This document shows positions 1 through 7,244 of a stretch of DNA of 13,005 nucleotides, piece after piece. This stretch comes from JBGOUJ01 sp041477005 (GTDB lineage: Bacteria; Acidobacteriota; Terriglobia; Bryobacterales; JACQDG01). Within the stretch, counting starts at the first letter, position 1, and each line of letters begins with the position of its first letter. A model generated the notes under the pieces. It saw only the letters and a program-made list of their open reading frames with translations. It did not search any database and had not been told where the DNA came from. Position numbers and translations under genes: made by a program. The DNA is taken from NCBI GenBank assembly GCA_041477005.1, contig JBGOUJ010000157.1:1-13005 (forward strand), given 5' to 3'.

Positions 1-273
1 GTCGAATCCGGCGGCCTCAAGGTGTCGCTAGCCGCGGTGTTCGCCGACCTTCCCAGGGAACGGCAAATCGAGGAAGTCTCCCACGGGCCCCAGCGCGCCG
101 CCGCCCGCGCCCGCAAGCTCGTCACCCAGTTGGAGGCGGAAAGGATCGGAAGCTTTGGCCGCCTCCCGCAGGAGGGCGGCGAGCAAAAGGTGAGGCTCCT
201 CTGGGTCACCGCCCGTTCGTTGTCCCTGGCCATCCAGACCCTCAAGCGGCGTGGGTTCCGGTACGAGCCGTAG
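1..273 (+). CDS. 3' end of unrecognised protein (partial, 5' end outside window)
   Basis: The plus-strand frame starting at base 1 is open from the left edge to a TAG at 271-273, giving 90 residues of a C-terminus. Third codon positions are strongly G/C-biased, as in the confident genes of this window, and the peptide is rich in charged residues. It contains a helical-looking stretch (about residues 36-52, around RARKLVTQLEAERIG) and ends in KRRGFRYEP. I recognise no family, signal peptide or membrane segment. It is the only likely gene on the plus strand and converges on the Rieske gene, leaving about 105 bp between the two stop codons. A minus-strand frame at 28-318 overlaps it, but its Pro/Gly-rich translation looks like a shadow. 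Whether this is a real gene end is moderately uncertain, because only a fragment is visible. Confidence 0.5.
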   Translation, partial: VESGGLKVSLAAVFADLPRERQIEEVSHGPQRAAARARKLVTQLEAERIGSFGRLPQEGGEQKVRLLWVTARSLSLAIQTLKRRGFRYEP

Positions 274-378
274 CCCGCCCTCTTTTGGCCTGGCGGTCGG
301 CCTCTCGCTATTTGGCAAGGAGACGCAAAAGAAGTGAAATCATCGCCCGTCCGTCTGCAGCGAGCCGGCCGCCGGGGG

Positions 379-2133
379 CTAACCTTCCTCGAACAGGTGC
401 TCGCCGCGATGCAAGCGGCGGGCGATCTGGTAGGTCTGGCCTTGCGCTCGCACGGTGGGGGAGTGGGCCGCGAGATAGCGCGCGGCGGCCACCAGGACGC
501 AGGCGCCGGCGTCGGTTCGCCCAAGCAAGCCATGCTGGCGGAAGGCGGCTTCCACGCACTGGATAGTGTGGAAGTCGCGGTCTTCGCGCAGCAGGGCGCC
601 GCCCATCACGGCCAGCAGGCGCTTCGGCGGCCCGCCGCTGTAAAGATAACGCGCCACCAGCTCGCCGGCCGGGTTGACCTGCTGCTGTTTGTCGAGTAGC
701 GCGGGAAGCTCGGCCAGCAAGGTCTGCGGATCTTTGACTTTCTCCTGCGGCGAGGGGAGCGGCGCCGGGGGCACGTTCAGGAAGCGCTCCAGGTAGATGC
801 TCATCGCGGCGTCGAAAACGCCGCGCAGCAGCTCGGGCGACGGCGCGCGGCGCAGGGCCTGCTCGACGGCGTTGGCGAAGGTAAAGGTGTGCAGGGCGCT
901 GTCCCAATCGCCGAATTCGTTGCTGGTGTGGAAACGGGCGATGCGGAGGGCGGCGGCGTAGCTGACAGCGGCGGCGAGATCTGCTTCGCCGGCGCCTCCG
1001 GCGAGGGCGGCCAGCAAGGCGTCGGCAATGGCCTGGGGATCTTCGCCGAGCAGCACCGTAGGGAGCCCCTCACCGGCGGCCGCCGCATCGCCGTTGCGGC
1101 CGCGGCGGATGCGGCCCTGCTCGAGCGCCGCCGGGAGCTTGTCGAAGGCTTGCTCCAGGATCGGGATCAGGTCCACGGGGCTGCGCCAGGCGTTTGCTTC
1201 CTCCATCCGCTCAGCGGTCGCGTACATGGGAACCAGGCTGGCGAGCGCGGCTTCGGCATACTCCCAACCGGCGCGGTCGAGCGCCTCGAACGCTTTGTTG
1301 GTCATGTCGGCGACGTGGCCGGTCTGGATATAGCGGTGATCGGTGGCGGCGGCGAAGAGCATGTCGGCCAGCGCGCGGTGATCGGCGCCGGCGCGGACCG
1401 CGGATATAATGCAGCGCTCGGCGCCGTCGGAATCGCGCACCTCGACAAACTGGCGGAACCAGCGCTTGAGGGTGGGCACGTCGGCGGAAAGCATGGGGAG
1501 CGGGCGGAAGCCGAAGTGCGGGGCCATGCCCGAACACTCGCGGGCGACCGCCGACAAGCCGTGATAGAGCGCTCGGGGCCGGTCGTCGGGGCCCAGGTGA
1601 GGGAGCAGGTTCATCATGCACGCGGCGATGGTCAGCCCCTGCCCCCAGCCCTGCTGCCGGTAGCGGGCGCCGAACTCGAGGCCGGCGCGCAACGGCACGG
1701 CCGGATCTTCGCCCTCGTCGAGCAGCGTGATCACGGCCTTGGCAACGACCAGGGGAATGTCCTGCTCGAGGCCCTCCCGCAGCCGCTTGCGGTGATGCTC
1801 GCGGCGGTCGACGCGCGGAGCCAGATCCACCCACACCTCGCCGTCGCGGATCTCGACAGGGAAAGCGCGCACGTCGTCGGCCCAGGGGTCAAAGGTCCCG
1901 CCGCTGGCCAGATCGAAGCGGGCGTGATGCCAGTGGCAGGTCAGGATGCCGTCTTTCACCGTGCCGCGATCGAGCGGGAAGCCCATGTGGGGGCAGCGGT
2001 TGTCGACGGCGTAAATCTTGTCTCCGTGTTGGAACAAGGCGAGAGTGTGGCCGCCGGCCTGCACCGCATGGCAGCCGTTGCAGCCGATGTCGGCGACCCG
2101 TGCAGCGCGCACAAAATTCTCGGTGATGGTCAT
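379..2133 (-). CDS. Rieske [2Fe-2S] protein with large helical C-terminal region
   Basis: This is a 584-residue protein. Residues 1-105 form a Rieske ferredoxin-type domain with the two cluster-binding motifs C47-P-H49 and C66-H-W-H69, separated by 16 residues, followed by the usual G/D/W-rich strands. Such domains carry a 2Fe-2S cluster for electron transfer. The remaining ~480 residues are mostly helical and contain many His residues (for example H179, H191, H206, H252, H266, H273, H402, H415). I know no function for this part. There is no signal peptide or membrane helix, so it is probably cytoplasmic. The start was set at the ATG at 2133 because a strong AAGGAGGG lies just upstream; an in-frame ATG at 2166 would place that site inside the gene. 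A CNGCH sequence (residues 18-22) sits in the N-terminal strand. The gene lies 99 bp downstream of corA on the same strand; co-transcription is possible but unproven. Confidence 0.85.
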   Translation of the reverse strand: MTITENFVRAARVADIGCNGCHAVQAGGHTLALFQHGDKIYAVDNRCPHMGFPLDRGTVKDGILTCHWHHARFDLASGGTFDPWADDVRAFPVEIRDGEVWVDLAPRVDRREHHRKRLREGLEQDIPLVVAKAVITLLDEGEDPAVPLRAGLEFGARYRQQGWGQGLTIAACMMNLLPHLGPDDRPRALYHGLSAVARECSGMAPHFGFRPLPMLSADVPTLKRWFRQFVEVRDSDGAERCIISAVRAGADHRALADMLFAAATDHRYIQTGHVADMTNKAFEALDRAGWEYAEAALASLVPMYATAERMEEANAWRSPVDLIPILEQAFDKLPAALEQGRIRRGRNGDAAAAGEGLPTVLLGEDPQAIADALLAALAGGAGEADLAAAVSYAAALRIARFHTSNEFGDWDSALHTFTFANAVEQALRRAPSPELLRGVFDAAMSIYLERFLNVPPAPLPSPQEKVKDPQTLLAELPALLDKQQQVNPAGELVARYLYSGGPPKRLLAVMGGALLREDRDFHTIQCVEAAFRQHGLLGRTDAGACVLVAAARYLAAHSPTVRAQGQTYQIARRLHRGEHLFEEG

Positions 2134-2137
2134 TCGG

Positions 2138-2145
2138 CCCTCCTT
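2138..2145 (-). promoter_or_regulatory. Ribosome binding site of the Rieske gene
   Basis: On the minus strand this reads AAGGAGGG, four bases before the ATG at 2131-2133. It is the reason for choosing that start over the in-frame ATG 33 bases further upstream. Confidence 0.75.
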
Positions 2146-2232
2146 CGCCATCGGCGCCTGGAGCAAGCGTCTTCCGTGCCAATCGAGTAAGTGTAACGCG
2201 GCGGCAACATTGAATGTCGTGGGTATTGCCCG

Positions 2233-3099
2233 CTAGAACCAATCAAACTTCTTGAGCATGATGAGCAACCCCACCGTCGCTACAACCATCAAGCCAGCAG
2301 CTATTTCAGTGCCATGGGGCGAGTCGATCCCCGGCAGGCCCTTCGTATTCATGCCGTAAAAGCCGGAGATCACAACCGCCGGAAGCGCGACAGTTCCCAG
2401 CACCGTCAGCACTTTCATTACCTGGTTCGTACGATTCGCGACGCTTGAAAGGTAGATGTCCATCGCCCCGGTCAGAAGATCGCGCTGCATTTCAACCATG
2501 TCCAGGTTGCGCGCCAGGTGATCGTACACGTCCCGCAAAAACGGCCAAAGGTCACGCCGTATCAATTCGGTTTCCAGCCGCTGGAGGTGACCCGCAACAT
2601 CGCGCGTGTTACTCAGAACTCGTCGCAGTTCGATCAAGCCGCGCTTGGCCGCGAAAATGCGCTGTAGCATCGCCGGTGACGGCTTCTCCAGAACTGTATC
2701 CTCAATGCCGTCGATGGCCTCATTGAACCAATCCAGGGCCGGCGAGTAGGCATCGACAGCGCCGTCCATGATTTTGTAAAAAAGCTGGTCCGGGCGCGAC
2801 TGATTGGAAGTGGCATGGAGCTGGTCCATGTACGCCCGCAGAGTGGGGCACTTGCCCGCTTGAACGGTGATCAGGTACTCGTGACCCAGGAATAAGTCGA
2901 GATCCGTTATCTGCACCTCGCCGGCATCAGTGACGTGCACCGGCTTTAGCACAACGAAGATATAATCTGCACCTTCTTCAACCTTGGCCCGCTGCTTCCC
3001 ATGGCGACAATCCTCAACATGCAGCGGGTGAAGATGAAACCGCTCTGCCAAGACGTCCAACTCCGGATCGCTCGGGTCCCGCAAGTCATGCCAGATCAC
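2233..3099 (-). CDS. corA: CorA family magnesium/divalent cation transporter
   Basis: This is a 288-residue protein with CorA architecture. A soluble alpha/beta N-terminal domain (about 1-120) is followed by a long helical stalk (about 120-228), then two C-terminal membrane helices (about 229-247 and 264-283) joined by a short loop. The YGMN signature at 248-251 closes the first helix. In CorA pentamers the GMN motif forms the selectivity filter for hydrated Mg2+. The protein ends in the basic/aromatic tail KKFDWF, also typical. The start is a GTG with GGAG five bases upstream; no in-frame ATG lies closer. The family is usually 290-350 residues, so this is a short but apparently complete member. 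A TATAAT sequence just upstream (3118-3123) could be its promoter. It may share a transcript with the Rieske gene, but no functional link is evident. Confidence 0.93.
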   Translation of the reverse strand: MIWHDLRDPSDPELDVLAERFHLHPLHVEDCRHGKQRAKVEEGADYIFVVLKPVHVTDAGEVQITDLDLFLGHEYLITVQAGKCPTLRAYMDQLHATSNQSRPDQLFYKIMDGAVDAYSPALDWFNEAIDGIEDTVLEKPSPAMLQRIFAAKRGLIELRRVLSNTRDVAGHLQRLETELIRRDLWPFLRDVYDHLARNLDMVEMQRDLLTGAMDIYLSSVANRTNQVMKVLTVLGTVALPAVVISGFYGMNTKGLPGIDSPHGTEIAAGLMVVATVGLLIMLKKFDWF

Positions 3100-3117
3100 A
3101 GAAGCTCCGCACGACTC

Positions 3118-3123
3118 ATTATA
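3118..3123 (-). promoter_or_regulatory. corA: Possible -10 promoter element of corA
   Basis: The minus strand carries a perfect TATAAT here. Transcription starting about seven bases downstream would give a very short leader of about 11 bases, with GGAG before the GTG start. No good TTGACA-like -35 box lies 16-18 bases upstream, so this may be a chance match. Confidence 0.3.
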
Positions 3124-3240
3124 TGCGGTCGGCCACTCCAGCGCCGGAGCCCATCTTTGAATCGCCGCTGCTCGCAGCGATGTACAGCTCGGTCCTTAGG
3201 ACCTGTCAAGAAATAACAGTGCCAACCGCTCCCTGACGGT

Positions 3241-3269
3241 CGCGGCTCGGAAGGGCTTTCTGAGCCGCG
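3241..3269 (-). terminator. Strong hairpin downstream of epsI, terminator or intergenic repeat
   Basis: CGCGGCTCGGAA (3241-3252) pairs with TTCTGAGCCGCG (3258-3269) over 12 base pairs, with one G-T pair and a five-base loop. It lies about 180 bp beyond the epsI stop and is the first strong hairpin after the exosortase operon. No U-run follows on either strand, so intrinsic termination is doubtful. The bases just before it (3225-3245) contain smaller overlapping inverted repeats (ACCG/CGGT and CCGC/GCGG). From memory, similar sequence recurs between genes in Solibacter-like genomes, so it may be a dispersed palindromic repeat instead. Confidence 0.5.
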
Positions 3270-3448
3270 CGCGTGAGCAAGCGGACTCGGCGTGCTGGCA
3301 TGGTAATTCTATGACGGGCCCTTAGTTTAGGATCGGCGAATAGGGTTGGTCAATGCGCCCCGAGTTGAGTGTCAGGTGTCGCCAGCAGCGCGCGGACCGG
3401 GCGGACGAGTGCCGGATGGGGATTCTCCACCGAGGCGTTTGCCGGTGG

Positions 3449-4126
3449 TCAGGGGACGTCAGGAGGGAAAGGCTGGAAATGCTGGGTGAGGGCGGAATAC
3501 ACCAGGCGGGAGAAGTCGGCGGCGGCGGCCCAGCCGCTGGCGGAGGGCTGAATCACGCGCACCAGAGTGGTGTCGGAGCGTTGATATTGCAGCAGGTCGG
3601 GCAACAAGTAGGCTTTTGCCCAGATCTCGCGGGATACGGCACGCCGGCTATTCTGATACCAGTACAGAACCAGAATGCGGCTGGAACCCTTTTCTAAGAC
3701 GTATTCGTTCACCGGTATCGGTGGGGCGCCGCCGGCCGCCGGGAGCACGACTTGGCGGAAGGAATACGGAATCCAGCCGGAACCTGGGAGGCAGCGTCGC
3801 GGCGAGTGCGGGTGAGCGCCCAGCCGCTGCGATTTGAAATAGCCGATGAACAGGCCGAGCGGCTCTTCCTCGCCTCCCGAGCCATATGTACGGGCAAGGT
3901 AGTCGTCAGGCTGAAGCAGTTCGAGCACCTCCGGATCGAGCAGGCCTTCGCTGGTAGTCTGCCACTTCGCGAGCTGGCGGGGGAACTCGCGTAAGGGGAC
4001 GATCTCGGCGGGGATTTCCTTCCAGGGAACGGCGTAGACAAGGATCGACTGGACTAGGAACAGTCCGGTAACGACCCAGGTGCGCCGGTCCCGCGGGAAA
4101 CCGCCTTTACTCGGTGACGACGACAC
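3449..4126 (-). CDS. epsI: EpsI family exosortase-associated protein
   Basis: This is a 225-residue protein of the EpsI/DUF3485 family, which accompanies exosortases either as a separate protein or as a C-terminal fusion. A single N-terminal hydrophobic segment (about 16-33) would anchor it in the inner membrane with the rest in the periplasm. The family hallmark HSPRRCLPGSGW is at about 107-118, with His and Cys in the expected places; the downstream VLYWYQN-like stretch (about 153-158) is also typical. Its exact biochemical role is not established in the family. The start is a GTG at 4126 that overlaps the exosortase end by 20 bp and has no clear Shine-Dalgarno sequence, which suggests translational coupling. 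It is the last gene of the operon. Confidence 0.9.
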   Translation of the reverse strand: MSSSPSKGGFPRDRRTWVVTGLFLVQSILVYAVPWKEIPAEIVPLREFPRQLAKWQTTSEGLLDPEVLELLQPDDYLARTYGSGGEEEPLGLFIGYFKSQRLGAHPHSPRRCLPGSGWIPYSFRQVVLPAAGGAPPIPVNEYVLEKGSSRILVLYWYQNSRRAVSREIWAKAYLLPDLLQYQRSDTTLVRVIQPSASGWAAAADFSRLVYSALTQHFQPFPPDVP

Positions 4127-4964
4127 GCTGGTGTCTGGTGGAACAGGAAAGCACCTGGTGCAGCGCTGCCATCAGAAGCACCGCCAGCAAGAAGACCGCC
4201 CAGCCGGAAATCCCGTGCAGTGCGCCGTGCGCCAGGCCGGGGTTGTGTTCCCCGACCACGCCCGTAAAGACGATCCGCGCGGCATTCGCCAGAATCGCGA
4301 TGGGCACAGCCGCCGCCAACAGCACCCCGCGCATCCAGGGTCGCGCATCGAATAAGTACGCGTAAACCAGTGCGAAGAAACAGAGAGAGAACAGGGAGCG
4401 GATACCGCTGCACGCTTCGGCGACGGACAGCTTCTGGCCCGCCAGTTCCAGGATGTTGCCGTCTCGCAGGACTGAAAATCCCAGAAACTCCAGCGCCGAC
4501 TCGGCCAGGCGGCTGGCGAGCAACTGCAAGGGCAGCGTGATCTCCTCGTAGAGAAAGGTGGGCGGCGGGACCATGAAACTCAGTAGCAGAAGAGGAAAGG
4601 CCAGCAGACGCAAGGTCGCTGCCCCCCGCAGATACAAAATCAAGCCGGCGAGCGAGAGCAGCAGCGAGGTGCGGGCAAAACTATGCCAGCCGCTGGGGAG
4701 GCCGATGGCCACTCCGATCATCGCCAGGGTCATCAACGCGAGGCCCCAGCCGCTGGGCCGTGGCTCCAGCCGGCGCAGCCGGTCTCGCCGCTGCCAGGCG
4801 ATCCAGCCGGCCACCAGCGGCGCGACGGCGCCGTGGCTCATATCGCCGTCCTGGAACCAAAGCAGGGCGAGCCCGGCGAGGACCGGCCCGAAACCGACTC
4901 CGAAGCAAACCCCGCACCAGGCCAGCGCTGGCCAGTCCCACTGCGACTCGCCGCTATCCGGCAT
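4107..4964 (-). CDS. xrt: Exosortase (PEP-CTERM sorting protease/transpeptidase)
   Basis: This is a 285-residue, highly hydrophobic protein with about eight membrane helices. It has the conserved exosortase triad: Cys175 in EACSGIRSL, Arg220 in the NAAR motif and His240 in HGISG. The N-terminal DMSHGAVAPL stretch (41-50) is another family hallmark. Exosortases act in the inner membrane. They are thought to cleave the C-terminal PEP-CTERM signal of secreted proteins and hand the protein on to the cell surface or polysaccharide matrix. Here a PEP-CTERM protein is encoded about 6.5 kb upstream on the same strand. The ATG at 4964 overlaps the end of the kinase gene by 11 bp, and epsI overlaps its 3' end. 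EpsI is a separate gene here, not fused. The exosortase subtype cannot be assigned from sequence alone. Confidence 0.95.
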   Translation of the reverse strand: MPDSGESQWDWPALAWCGVCFGVGFGPVLAGLALLWFQDGDMSHGAVAPLVAGWIAWQRRDRLRRLEPRPSGWGLALMTLAMIGVAIGLPSGWHSFARTSLLLSLAGLILYLRGAATLRLLAFPLLLLSFMVPPPTFLYEEITLPLQLLASRLAESALEFLGFSVLRDGNILELAGQKLSVAEACSGIRSLFSLCFFALVYAYLFDARPWMRGVLLAAAVPIAILANAARIVFTGVVGEHNPGLAHGALHGISGWAVFLLAVLLMAALHQVLSCSTRHQRVVVTE

Positions 4965-7218
4965 CCTGGTATTTCCGCCCGTAGTAGGAGTGATATTTCT
5001 TCTGTTCCGCCGTCGTCGGATCCCAGTCGTTGAGGATCGTGCCGAGCAATGGGACGCCGTCCTGCCCGAGTCGGCGGCCGGCGGCGATCACGCTATCCCG
5101 GTCGGTGGAGCCCGAGCGAACGACCAGCACCACGCCATCGGAGAGCCGTGCCAGGACGCGCGCGTCGAAGAACTGCAGCATCGGCGGCGTGTCGATGATC
5201 ACCATGTCAAACTCCAGCCGCAAGCGCTCGAATACCTGCCGGGTGCGCGGCGAATAGTGGAGGCGGCTGAGGTTGACCTCGGCCGAGTCGTTGGTCAGCA
5301 CGAAAAGGCCCGGTATGTCCGTCTGCTGGGCCAGCGAACCGAGAGTGAGGTGCTCGAGCGGCTGATCGCTGCTGATGATGTTGGAAAGGCCGGCGGTCTG
5401 CGGCACCCCGAAGACCTGATGCAGCCGCGGGCTTCGAAAGTCGCCGTCCACCAGCAGCACCTGCCGGTTGGTCTCGGCCATGGCGATGGCCAGGTTCGCG
5501 GCGCAGGTCGTTTTCCCTTCGCCTGGCGACGGGCTGGTGACCACGATCACGCGCACAGGCCGGCCACCGACTTCGCCGTAGAGGAGCGCGGGCAAGCAGA
5601 CCCGGAACGATTCCGCCAGCAGCGATGGCTTAGAGTGCCAGGTGGCCAGCTCAACCGCGGTCGGCTTGGGGCGCCCCATGCCCAACCGCATGCGCAGGAG
5701 CCACGGCTTCGCCGGACTGAACCTGGCCATGGGGATCACAGCCAGCTCTTGCACATTCAACAGGTTGGTGGCGTGACCGGGCAGCCGCACGCTGCGGTCG
5801 GCGCGTCCGTGAAGGATCACAAAGACGCACCCGAACAGCAGGCCACTCCCCAATCCGATGCCCAGATCGAGAAGCGGGATCGGGCTGTCCGGCAGGCTCG
5901 GGGGAGTTCCCACATCGATGACCCGGACATTGGTGTTGGGGATACCGGCGGCGAGCTGGGCCTGATTCACCTGCTGCAGCGTAGTGTTGTACATCTGCCG
6001 GTTGATTTCGGCTTCGCGCTTCAGGATGTTGTACTGCAGCTCGCGGTCGGCCTGCTGCGTCACCTGATGGGATTGTCCTCCGTAGGCCGCAGCCAGAAGC
6101 CTCTCCCGGCGCTGCGCGGACTCGTAATCGTTGCGGATGCGCTGGAGGATGCTCTCGCGCGCCTTCCGCTGCGCCGCCTCGACTTCGGTGATCTGCGCCT
6201 GCACTTCCCGCACCTTTTTGTGAGCGGGGGTCAGCGTGGAGGTCAGCTCGGCGTACTGGCGGCGGAGGTCGGTCAGACTGCCCTGGTAGGCCCGCAGGAT
6301 CGAGTCGTCGAGGATGTCCGGCAGCGCGTCAGGAGGGCTCTTCACCGCCATCTCGAACCGCGCCTGCTTGGCGATGCGATCCGCCTGGATCGTGGACAAC
6401 TCCATCTGCAACTGCTTCAGCTTCGCGTCGGCGAGCGTATTCTGTTGCTCTACGAAAAGCAGGCCCGCCTGCCGGACGTAGTTCTGCAGCTCGGACTCGG
6501 ACCGCTCGAGCTTGGCCTTGAGCGCGGCGAGTTCCTTGGTCAGCCACTCCCGCGTGCGCTCCGTGCTCTTGACGCGAGCTTCCAGCGTCTGCGTGATGTA
6601 CTCGTTGGCCAGCGTATTCACCAGGTTGGCGGCGACCTCGGGACTGGTGGACTCGCAGCGAATCTCGACGATCCGCGTGGAGCGAAGGACGCCCGCATCG
6701 AGACTCCTGGCTGCCCTGCGGATGGCCAGGCGTGTGGCTTCCGCCGGTTCCCGGGGCGCCAGTTTCAACCTGCTGCGCAGCACGGCGAAGAGATCGTCCT
6801 GGGCAGGCGCCATAGGAATGGTCTCCCGCTCCACCCTCTCCAGCGCGCGATTGCGCACCAGGTCGCTTTGCAGGATCTTGATCTGGGTTTGGAGATTGGC
6901 ATCCGTCGCGGCGTAATTGCCCGCGCCGGCTCCAGGGTCCACCTCCGTCATGTTCATGAACCGTTCGTTGAGGCTCTGGATCTCCAGCGTGGTGCGGCCG
7001 CGGTAGAGCGGGGCCTGGAGGAGAATCGCGACGCACCCCGCCGCCAGGCCGAATAACAGAAATGCAGTGACCACCAGTTTCTTGCGCCGTAACAGGCGCA
7101 GGTATTCTGACAGTCCGCCCGGGGCGGCCAGGTCGCCAAAGGCCGGCGCCGAGTCGACGATTTCCAGCGGGCGGTCGGGGTGGGGGACCAGATCGCAAGG
7201 GGGGTTGAAATGGGACAT
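4954..7218 (-). CDS. Wzz-domain/BY-kinase fusion, polysaccharide biosynthesis tyrosine autokinase
   Basis: This is a 754-residue inner-membrane protein of the Wzc/GumC-BY-kinase type, which controls chain length and export of exopolysaccharide. A Wzz-like N-terminal part has a first membrane helix at about 48-66. A long periplasmic coiled-coil region follows (about 210-415). A Pro-rich motif (439-449) precedes the second membrane helix (about 449-470). The cytoplasmic kinase domain has Walker A (SPSPGEGKTT, 562-571), Walker A' (VLLVDGDFRSPR, 587-598) and Walker B (MVIIDTPP, 672-679). The C-terminus has a tyrosine cluster (Y742, Y745, Y746, Y750), as expected for autophosphorylation. The start is supported by AGGAG eight bases before the ATG. 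The gene follows the SLBB export gene by 26 bp and overlaps the exosortase gene. No cognate phosphatase is present in the window. Confidence 0.95.
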   Translation of the reverse strand: MSHFNPPCDLVPHPDRPLEIVDSAPAFGDLAAPGGLSEYLRLLRRKKLVVTAFLLFGLAAGCVAILLQAPLYRGRTTLEIQSLNERFMNMTEVDPGAGAGNYAATDANLQTQIKILQSDLVRNRALERVERETIPMAPAQDDLFAVLRSRLKLAPREPAEATRLAIRRAARSLDAGVLRSTRIVEIRCESTSPEVAANLVNTLANEYITQTLEARVKSTERTREWLTKELAALKAKLERSESELQNYVRQAGLLFVEQQNTLADAKLKQLQMELSTIQADRIAKQARFEMAVKSPPDALPDILDDSILRAYQGSLTDLRRQYAELTSTLTPAHKKVREVQAQITEVEAAQRKARESILQRIRNDYESAQRRERLLAAAYGGQSHQVTQQADRELQYNILKREAEINRQMYNTTLQQVNQAQLAAGIPNTNVRVIDVGTPPSLPDSPIPLLDLGIGLGSGLLFGCVFVILHGRADRSVRLPGHATNLLNVQELAVIPMARFSPAKPWLLRMRLGMGRPKPTAVELATWHSKPSLLAESFRVCLPALLYGEVGGRPVRVIVVTSPSPGEGKTTCAANLAIAMAETNRQVLLVDGDFRSPRLHQVFGVPQTAGLSNIISSDQPLEHLTLGSLAQQTDIPGLFVLTNDSAEVNLSRLHYSPRTRQVFERLRLEFDMVIIDTPPMLQFFDARVLARLSDGVVLVVRSGSTDRDSVIAAGRRLGQDGVPLLGTILNDWDPTTAEQKKYHSYYGRKYQDAG

Positions 7219-7226
7219 CGGGACAT

Positions 7227-7231
7227 CTCCT
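7227..7231 (-). promoter_or_regulatory. Ribosome binding site of the kinase gene
   Basis: The minus strand reads AGGAG, eight bases before the ATG at 7218. An out-of-frame ATG at 7226 abuts this site and is not used in any convincing reading frame. Confidence 0.65.
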
Positions 7232-7244
7232 CTCGGTTCAGCCG

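Larger units (their letters stand above)
3100..3448. other. Gene-free region between epsI and corA
   Basis: No convincing reading frame is visible in these 349 bp; the short frames that enter it are shadows of corA or epsI. It holds a possible corA promoter next to corA, a 12-bp-stem hairpin at 3241-3269, and otherwise lower-GC sequence without recognisable features. The hairpin and the change in composition make it the natural right-hand boundary of the corA/Rieske pair and the downstream boundary of the exosortase operon. Confidence 0.6.

Noticed and set aside
2162..2181. Sigma-54-like promoter halves TGGCACG and TTGCT upstream of the Rieske gene on the minus strand
   Set aside because: The two halves are separated by eight bases, but the sigma-54 promoter needs four, so this spacing should not work.
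889..2190. Plus-strand open frame (433 codons) opposite the Rieske gene
   Set aside because: The minus strand has both Rieske motifs and a strong ribosome binding site. The antisense product is a low-complexity Gly/Ala/Arg shadow.
4558..7056. Very long plus-strand open frame (832 codons) opposite the kinase and exosortase genes
   Set aside because: It is antisense to two well-recognised genes, and its translation is rich in Arg, Gln, His and Gly without domains. Such frames are expected opposite high-GC genes.
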